NCBI RefSeq assembly: GCF_030411955.1 | Contig: NZ_JASNRA010000001.1 | Coordinates: 490,255 to 554,254 of the forward strand | Direction of reading: 5' to 3' | Length of the DNA: 64,000 nucleotides | From: Massilia sp. YIM B02443 | GTDB lineage: Bacteria; Pseudomonadota; Gammaproteobacteria; Burkholderiales; Burkholderiaceae_D | Shown here: positions 58,445-64,000 of the stretch, piece by piece | Position numbering within the stretch: position 1 is the first letter of the stretch | Layout: each line of letters begins with the position of its first letter | Made by a program: the position numbers and the translations under genes | Notes under the pieces: generated by a model | The model's input: the letters and a program-made list of their open reading frames with translations, nothing else | What the model was told of the DNA's origin: nothing | The model's database searches: none

Positions 58445-60817
58445 CTACGGTATCGTGACCTCGAGCCGGTAAGTGCGGCCCGCTTCGATATTATCGATGC
58501 GGGCCGCCGACAGCATCGTGCCATTGCAGCGCACCGTGACCTGGTCGACCGGCCCGCGCTTGATCTCGACCTCGAACACGGCGCCGCGGAAGCGGCGCGT
58601 AGCGGACATGCCCGGCCAGTGCGGCGGCAACTGCGGGTTCACCGCCAGGCCGTTGCCGTCGCCCTTCAAGCCGCACAGGCCTTCGATCACGCAGCGGTAG
58701 ACCCAGGCCACGGTGCCGGTGTTGAACAGCTGGCTCGAACGGCCCGCCGTGCGCGGATATTCCTTGTACGCGCCGCGGTAGTAGTTGGGGATGAACACCG
58801 GCAGCTGGCCGCGGCGCAGGTAGTCGTCGGTGTCCGGACCGGGAATCATCTTGCGCAGGGCGTCAAAGGCGCGGCCCGATTCGCCGATCGCGTACAGGCT
58901 GTAGATGTAGAACACGGCCGCGTGGTTGTACACGGCGCCGTTCTCGGCCGACCCCGGATGCTTTTGCGTCACGCGGCCGACGTCCTCGCGCATCTTGCTG
59001 TAGGGCGGGGCGAACATCTGCACGCCGTAGGGCGTCGCCAGCTGCGCGTCGATCTGGGCCAGCATCCGGGAGCGCTGCTCGCTGTTCGCCGCGCCGGACA
59101 GGAAGCTCCAGCTTTGCGGATTGAGGTAGATGCGGCCTTCGACGTCCTGCGCGACGCCGAACTTGACGTCGTCGTCGGTGATGCCGCGCGCGTACCAGTT
59201 GCCGTCCCACAAGTGGGTGTTGGCGGCGCGGTTCAGGTCTTCCACGCCGGCGCGCATGCGCGCCGCCAGCGCCGCGTCGCCGCGCCGCTCGCAGACCTCG
59301 GCCCACAGCGCCAGCGCATAGCCGGCGGCCACCGTCAGCCAGCCCGACACGCCGCGGCCCTTGTAGCCGACCATGTTCATCGGGTCGCACCAGTCGCCCT
59401 GCTCGATGTAGCTCAGGCCACGCGCGTCGCGCTTGTGCAGCAGCCAGTCCATCGCCAGCGTGATGCGCTCGAAGGCGCTTTTCACGCTGCCGTCGTGGCT
59501 CGTGACCGGCTCGTCGAGAATCGCGTCGTCGCCGGTTTCGTCGAGGTAGGCGCGCAGGCATACCGGCAGCCACACGCAGTGGTCGGTGTGCGGGATCTGG
59601 TTGATGTACTTCAGTTGCGCGCCTTCGAACAGCAGGATCCCGTCCGGCATCGCGCCGCTCGCTTCCTGCTGCGTCAGTGCGTGCAGGAAGGCCGCGCGGC
59701 TCGACGCCGGCTTGACGTAGGCCATGCCCATATTGTCCTGCAGGTAGTTGCGGGTCTGCGGGTCGGTCGAGAGGCGGTTGACGTCGCCGTGGTAATAGAC
59801 CTGGCGCGCCAGCCAGCGGTTGACGAAGTTGTCGAGTTCCTGGTCCGGCGTGGCGATCGACAGCACGCCGGCGCCTTCCCGCTGGTAGGCCTCTTGGTCG
59901 CGCGCTGCAAGCACGAAACCCGATTCGCTCAGGTGGCGCGCGCGCAGCTGCGCGATCTTGGCGTCGTCGAAGGCGGGGCCGAACAGCAGGCGGCGCTGCT
60001 CGTTCGCGCCTGGCGCCAGTTTGACGCGGTACTGCACCACGCCGACCGGCGTTTCGTAGCGCGCATCGCCGCAGGCCAGGCGTTCTCCATCCACGGCCGA
60101 GGGCGCATGCAGGCCGCCTTCGCCTTCGAACGCGGCCTGGTTGACTTCCCAGGCGTCCGGCGCGGTCTCGCACAGCAGCACCGTGCGGTCCTTGAACAGG
60201 CGGTTCTTGAAATAGTCTTCCAGCTTCTGGTAGGGCGTCACGCTCGACGCCACGATGCCGCCGAGGTCGTGGCGGTACTCGGCCGACTGGTTCATCCACG
60301 ACATGTAGCCGATCGTGAAGTAGGGGTAGACGCTGATCTTGCGCGGGCGATCCGACAGGTTGGTGACGTTGAACGTCCACAGCTCGGCCACGTCCTCCAG
60401 CGGCAACGTGAGCGTGAGTTCGATGCGCACGCCGAACTTCTCCACCGTCCAGCGCAGGTCTTGATGGCCGACCGAGAACTCGAAGCGCTCGACCCCGCCG
60501 CGCACCGGCTCGTACGGCGCCGAGAACAGTTCGCCCGTTTCTTCGTCCTTGACGTAGAAGAAGCGGCCCGGGTGGTGCGCGTAATACGCCTGCTCCGGCT
60601 GCATGAAGGACTTGGCTTCCAGGTTCGGCGCGTGCGAATACTTGGCCGGCTCCGGCTGCATGAACTGGGCGGTGGCGTAGCCGCGGCAGGTCACCTGGAT
60701 CATCATGTGGCGGTTCCACAGGAAGCCGCCGGCCTGCGGCATGGCGGTGGGGCTGGTCAGCACATAGCGGTCGTCTTGCGGGTGCAGCATGGAAGGTGTC
60801 TCCGTTGTTGATGTCAT
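58445..60817 (-). CDS. GH94 phosphorylase, probably cellobionic acid phosphorylase
   Basis: A 790-residue cytoplasmic enzyme that splits a disaccharide with phosphate. The general-acid Asp lies in [21 protein letters not shown] (about residue 475). Other family blocks are [40 protein letters not shown] and [20 protein letters not shown]. The length and these blocks fit cellobionate phosphorylases better than cellobiose phosphorylases, which have a different N terminus. Products would be glucose 1-phosphate and gluconate, in line with the nearby gluconokinase. A laminaribiose-type substrate cannot be excluded because of the GH16 gene. The start overlaps the symporter stop by 4 bp. Confidence 0.85.
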   Translation of the reverse strand: MTSTTETPSMLHPQDDRYVLTSPTAMPQAGGFLWNRHMMIQVTCRGYATAQFMQPEPAKYSHAPNLEAKSFMQPEQAYYAHHPGRFFYVKDEETGELFSAPYEPVRGGVERFEFSVGHQDLRWTVEKFGVRIELTLTLPLEDVAELWTFNVTNLSDRPRKISVYPYFTIGYMSWMNQSAEYRHDLGGIVASSVTPYQKLEDYFKNRLFKDRTVLLCETAPDAWEVNQAAFEGEGGLHAPSAVDGERLACGDARYETPVGVVQYRVKLAPGANEQRRLLFGPAFDDAKIAQLRARHLSESGFVLAARDQEAYQREGAGVLSIATPDQELDNFVNRWLARQVYYHGDVNRLSTDPQTRNYLQDNMGMAYVKPASSRAAFLHALTQQEASGAMPDGILLFEGAQLKYINQIPHTDHCVWLPVCLRAYLDETGDDAILDEPVTSHDGSVKSAFERITLAMDWLLHKRDARGLSYIEQGDWCDPMNMVGYKGRGVSGWLTVAAGYALALWAEVCERRGDAALAARMRAGVEDLNRAANTHLWDGNWYARGITDDDVKFGVAQDVEGRIYLNPQSWSFLSGAANSEQRSRMLAQIDAQLATPYGVQMFAPPYSKMREDVGRVTQKHPGSAENGAVYNHAAVFYIYSLYAIGESGRAFDALRKMIPGPDTDDYLRRGQLPVFIPNYYRGAYKEYPRTAGRSSQLFNTGTVAWVYRCVIEGLCGLKGDGNGLAVNPQLPPHWPGMSATRRFRGAVFEVEIKRGPVDQVTVRCNGTMLSAARIDNIEAGRTYRLEVTIP

Positions 60818-62199
60818 GGCGCCGCCTTGCGCGCCGTGAGGTCGAGCTGGATGCGCGCCAGCAGCCTGGCGTCGAGGTTATAGAAGAACATGACCAGCAC
60901 CGCCAGCAGCGCAAACGCGGCCGGCACGAACGACATCAGCCACACGATGCCGGCCTGCGAACCCGTGGTCTGCGCGGCGTTGGGCACGTAGCCGAGCGAG
61001 GTAAAGACCGCGCCGATCACGCTCACCGCGACCGCGGTGCCGAGCTTTTGCGAGAAGGTGGCGGCGGCGAAGGTCATGGCGGTGGCGCGGCGGCCGGTGG
61101 TCCATTCGTTGTAGTCGGCGGTGTCGGCGTACATCGAGAACGCCAGCGGCGACTTCGGTCCCAGCACCAGGCCGAGGCCGGCCTGCAGCACGAACATCAG
61201 GTCGATGCGCTCGGGCGGAATCAGGAAGAAGGCGCTGGAGAGCAGGGCGGTGGCGCTCATCAGGATCATCATGAGCAGCTTCTTGTCGACGAAGCGCGTC
61301 AGCAGCGGCGTGCAGGCGGCGCCGATGGCGGCGAACACCATATAGGTCGGCACGAAGCTCGCCATCAGGTCGGGCCGTTCGACCACGTACTTGAAATAGT
61401 AGGCCGACGTCGTGGTGCGCAGGGTGATGGTCACCATGATCACCAGCGCCAGCACGAACAGCACCACCCACGGGCGGTTCGCGGCCAGGTCGCGCACGTC
61501 GCGCAGCACGTCGCTCTTCTGGCCCGACGGCGGCGCCACCCGTTCGCGCGTATTGAAGAAGGTGACCAGGAACATCAGCGAGGCCGCCACGCTCCAGGCC
61601 AGCATGGTCAGCTGCCAGCCGCGCGCCTCGTTGCCGGCGCCGAGCCAGGTCACCATTGCCGGCGTGGCGGCCGTGACCAGGGTGCTGCCGCCGAAGGCGA
61701 AGATGAAGCGCAGGCCGTTGATGGTGGAGCGCTCCTGCGGGTCGGACGACATCACGCCGGACAGGGCGTTGTAGGGGATGTTGACGCAGGTGTAGCACAC
61801 CATCATCGCCAGGTAGCTGCCATAGGCCCAGATCAGCCTGCCGTCGGCGTCGAGGTCGGGCGTGGTGTAGGTGAGCACGGCGGCGGCGCCGAGCGGGATC
61901 GACATCCACACCAGGTAGGGGCGGAATTTGCCGAAGCGGGTGTTGGTGCGGTCGGCGGCGGCGCCGATCAGCGGGTCGGTGAAGGCGTTGATCAGCTTGA
62001 TCGACGCGAGCAGGGTGGCCGCCTGCGCGGCCGTGATGCCGAAGGTGTCGGTGTAGAAGATCAGCAGGAAGGTGGCGATGTTGGCCCAATAAAAATTGAA
62101 GCCCATGTCGGCCACGCCATAGCTGAGCTTTTCGCGCAGGCCCAGGCGTTCGTTCGCGCTTGCTTCGGGAACCAGGGCTTCAGGCGCGCGCTTGAGCAT
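60814..62199 (-). CDS. GPH-family sugar:cation symporter
   Basis: A 461-residue 12-helix MFS-type transporter. It starts [26 protein letters not shown] and shows the GPH signatures [21 protein letters not shown] and [27 protein letters not shown]. It probably carries the disaccharide or aldobionate that the coupled GH94 enzyme cleaves; substrates of GPH proteins include melibiose, lactose and glucuronides. It is first in the two-gene operon, and the LacI-type operator is 60 bp upstream. Confidence 0.9.
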   Translation of the reverse strand: MLKRAPEALVPEASANERLGLREKLSYGVADMGFNFYWANIATFLLIFYTDTFGITAAQAATLLASIKLINAFTDPLIGAAADRTNTRFGKFRPYLVWMSIPLGAAAVLTYTTPDLDADGRLIWAYGSYLAMMVCYTCVNIPYNALSGVMSSDPQERSTINGLRFIFAFGGSTLVTAATPAMVTWLGAGNEARGWQLTMLAWSVAASLMFLVTFFNTRERVAPPSGQKSDVLRDVRDLAANRPWVVLFVLALVIMVTITLRTTTSAYYFKYVVERPDLMASFVPTYMVFAAIGAACTPLLTRFVDKKLLMMILMSATALLSSAFFLIPPERIDLMFVLQAGLGLVLGPKSPLAFSMYADTADYNEWTTGRRATAMTFAAATFSQKLGTAVAVSVIGAVFTSLGYVPNAAQTTGSQAGIVWLMSFVPAAFALLAVLVMFFYNLDARLLARIQLDLTARKAAP

Positions 62200-62258
62200 G
62201 GCTTGTCTCCAAAATATTTTTTATGTGGCGGCAGGGATCGATGTCATCCGGCCTTGTA

Positions 62259-62272
62259 TGATAACGCTAACA
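62259..62272. promoter_or_regulatory. LacI-family operator before the symporter-phosphorylase operon
   Basis: TGATAACGCTAACA reads TGTTAGCGTTATCA on the other strand. It matches the operator at 55870 in 13 of 14 bases and sits 60 bp upstream of the GPH start. Confidence 0.7.
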
Positions 62273-62594
62273 TCGGCGTCAAGTATGCGAGTGGCAAGGG
62301 CGAATGTCAACAGCGGACAGCGGCGTCGACGGCGCGCTTTCCGGTTGAGTTTCCGATGCTCAGGCTACGACCGAGGAATCGTAACCGATGGGTGCAGTGC
62401 AAGGTGGTGGTGATGCTTCGTGCAGATCATCCGGCACGGCCGCCTGGCGGTCGACTTCCTGGCGATGCGCCGTCGGACTTTGAAAATGCCGGCTTCTGGT
62501 GGCGATCAGCACCTTCCGCCGCGGGCATGCTGCCGGCTGCGACGGTCGGTGGGATCAGCGTCCGCATCGAACGTGCGAGACGCGAAATGCATCT
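62273..62594. other. About 320 bp without a recognisable gene
   Basis: Several short frames are open but none has a ribosome binding site and a recognisable product. It separates the sugar operon from the ATC-hydrolase-like gene. Confidence 0.5.
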
Positions 62595-63092
62595 TCAGTT
62601 TATTTTCTTGATGTAATGCATTTTGCATACACCATCGCCGCGCGAAATCCGCTCGGTGATGATCAGTTCGGCATCATAGGCTTTGGCAATGCCATGATCG
62701 CCGCACATGGCGATGTCGCACAGACGTGCGATTTGGCTGTCGCTGCAACCCTCTTTTTGCCAAGCATTCACCAAAGGGCAATAGCTGAATTCCAGGTTGA
62801 ATTCCTTGCTGCTAGTCTTTTTGATTTTGATATCAAAAATCATACGGGCCGGGAGTGTGAAGAGCAAAAATCGTAATCCCAGAAGACTTTTCGAATTCCA
62901 CGCCTGCTTGACCAGCTCGTGGCCCTGCCTTTCGCCATAGCGTCTGACTGCCGCCGGCGCAAAATCTTCCCACGCCAGGCCTTTCTTTTCAGCCTCATCA
63001 CACAAGAGCCATAACCACGACGCACGTTGCTCGATCGTTCCACGGAATTTTTCGATAATGAAGTTTCGTTTTTTTCTATTATTCGTGATCAT
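62595..63092 (-). CDS. L-2-amino-thiazoline-4-carboxylic acid hydrolase family protein
   Basis: A 165-residue protein. EFNLEFSYCPLVNAWQKEGCSD and IARLCDIAMCGDHGIAKAYDAEL are the core of the ATC-hydrolase family (Cys, Cys and Asp-His positions), closing with DGVCKMHYIKK. The named reaction opens ATC on the way to cysteine, but most family members are uncharacterised. The start MITNNRKKRN at 63092 has only a weak ribosome binding site. The base composition is AT-richer than the neighbours and no partner gene is adjacent, so it may have been acquired alone. Confidence 0.75.
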   Translation of the reverse strand: MITNNRKKRNFIIEKFRGTIEQRASWLWLLCDEAEKKGLAWEDFAPAAVRRYGERQGHELVKQAWNSKSLLGLRFLLFTLPARMIFDIKIKKTSSKEFNLEFSYCPLVNAWQKEGCSDSQIARLCDIAMCGDHGIAKAYDAELIITERISRGDGVCKMHYIKKIN

Positions 63093-63160
63093 GATGCCCA
63101 GACAGGTGAGAGCCAAAATAGACGATTAAATTTGAATTGCCGAAAACAAAAATAAGGAAT

Positions 63161-63200
63161 GAAAAACGCCGCCGTGCCCGGTATCCGGGGCGGCGGCGCT
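63161..63200 (-). terminator. Rho-independent terminator of the second chemoreceptor gene
   Basis: On the minus strand GCCGCCGCCCCGG-ATA-CCGGGCACGGCGGC has a long stem with one mismatch and is followed by GTTTTTC. It lies about 40 bp after the chemoreceptor stop. Confidence 0.85.
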
Positions 63201-63238
63201 TGATCCGTCAAGCCGGGGCGTGCGCCCCGGTCGGAACA

Positions 63239-64000
63239 TCAGAACTCTTCCCACTCCGTTTCGGAGACCTTCGCCGATGCGGCCGGCTTGGTGCTGGCAG
63301 CGGCAGCCGGCTTGACGGCGGCGCCCGGCGCCGCTTTCGCAGCCGGCCTGGCGCTGGCGGCCAGTGCCTTGCGCACCGGAGCAGGCGCAGCCTTGGCCAG
63401 CGGCGGCGCCTTGACTGCGGCCGCCGCGCCCGCATGGCGCGCATCGAGCTTGAACACATCGACCACCTGCGCCAGGCGCTGCGCTTGCTCTTGCAGCGCG
63501 GCGGTGGCGGCAGTGGCTTCCTCGACCAGCGCGGCGTTCTGCTGGGTGGCGTTGTCCATCGAGCCCATGGCCTGGTTGACCTGGTCGATGCCGGTGATCT
63601 GTTCCTGGCTGGCCGACGAGATCTCGCCCATGATGTCGGTCACGCGCTGGATCGAATCGACCACTTCGCGCATGGTGGCGCCGGTGTGGTCGACCAGCCT
63701 GGTGCCGGCGTCGACCTTGTCGACCGAGTCGCCGATCAGCTGCTTGCTTTCCTTGGCCGCGCCGGCCGAGCGCTGGGCCAGGGTGCGCACTTCGGAAGCG
63801 ACGACCGCGAAGCCGCGGCCCTGTTCGCCGGCGCGCGCCGCTTCCACGGCGGCGTTCAGCGCCAGGATGTTGGTCTGGAAGGCGATGCCGTCGATGACGC
63901 TGATGATGTCCACGATCTTGCGCGACGATTCGTTGATCGAACCCATGGTGGCGACCACCTGGTCGACCGCGCTGCCGGCCTGGCTGGCGACGCTCGAGGC
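63239..64000 (-). CDS. Methyl-accepting chemotaxis protein, C-terminal part (gene runs off the right edge)
   Basis: The last 253 codons of a chemoreceptor. The visible part starts in the signalling hairpin ([16 protein letters not shown]), includes the tip [25 protein letters not shown] and the methylation-helix region ([22 protein letters not shown]), then an Ala/Pro/Lys-rich linker of about 75 residues. It ends SETEWEEF. The final five residues resemble the NWETF-type pentapeptide that tethers CheR/CheB to high-abundance receptors. The sensor domain is outside the window. Confidence 0.92.
   Translation of the reverse strand, partial: ASSVASQAGSAVDQVVATMGSINESSRKIVDIISVIDGIAFQTNILALNAAVEAARAGEQGRGFAVVASEVRTLAQRSAGAAKESKQLIGDSVDKVDAGTRLVDHTGATMREVVDSIQRVTDIMGEISSASQEQITGIDQVNQAMGSMDNATQQNAALVEEATAATAALQEQAQRLAQVVDVFKLDARHAGAAAAVKAPPLAKAAPAPVRKALAASARPAAKAAPGAAVKPAAAASTKPAASAKVSETEWEEF

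Noticed and set aside
58619..60811. 730-codon frame antisense to the GH94 gene
   Set aside because: Shadow frame of Arg, Ala, Val and His; GH94 motifs are all on the minus strand.

Overview
The window looks like chromosome from a member of the Oxalobacteraceae (Burkholderiales), closest in style to Massilia/Telluria/Duganella. The reasons are the very GC-rich codon use, the gene types (split imuAB/dnaE2, Bug-type binding protein, TonB receptor, GPH transporter, glucan enzymes) and the short hairpin repeats beginning GTAGGGT. This is inferred from content, not from a database match. No rRNA, tRNA or CRISPR array was seen.

Layout. 1-7.5 kb: a cut-off secreted protein, a relic of an ABC permease, rpiA, a small lipoprotein, yggX, argA and hrpA. 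7.5-9.1 kb: an intact ISNCY-like insertion sequence sitting inside a palindromic repeat. 9.1-15.4 kb: PRC-barrel protein, Tat-exported dehydrogenase, MscS channel, Bug binding protein, NTF2-like and DUF4230-like proteins. 15.4-20.7 kb: a translationally coupled DUF2760 - Hsp70 - Hsp70 operon. 20.9-23.8 kb: a lone HepT-like protein, then the LexA-controlled imuA-imuB pair. 24-28.2 kb: a patchy region with an AT-richer secreted protein, a truncated glyoxalase, a MerR regulator with a textbook operator driving DUF2938 and flavodoxin genes, small proteins and a GFA enzyme. 28.2-33.3 kb: an ATPase, an alpha-proteobacterial-type tyrosyl-tRNA synthetase, an M61 peptidase and a small heat-shock protein. 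33.5-38.8 kb: DegP-like protease with a two-component system, then a lone amino-acid-type binding protein. 39-42.5 kb: hypothetical genes and a TonB receptor.

42.6-45.1 kb is an AT-richer type VI secretion cargo cassette: PAAR tip protein (frameshifted in a G run), VRR-NUC nuclease effector and DUF3396 immunity protein, with no secretion-machine genes nearby. 45.1-49.2 kb: PhzF-like protein and LexA-controlled dnaE2; with imuAB 22 kb away this forms a split mutagenic-repair regulon with near-identical LexA boxes. 49.2-54.5 kb: a PAS-bearing chemoreceptor, an LTA-synthase-like sulfatase and a YaiO-like barrel protein.

54.7-62.3 kb is the most coherent system: a GntR-like LacI-family repressor, gluconokinase, a secreted GH16 glucanase with CBM56, a GH94 phosphorylase of the cellobionate phosphorylase type and a GPH sugar symporter. 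An almost identical 14-bp operator lies before gluconokinase and before the symporter-phosphorylase operon. I read this as uptake and phosphorolysis of an aldonic-acid disaccharide to glucose 1-phosphate and gluconate, followed by gluconate phosphorylation. 62.6-64 kb: an ATC-hydrolase-like protein and the 3' part of a second chemoreceptor gene with a CheR-tether-like tail.
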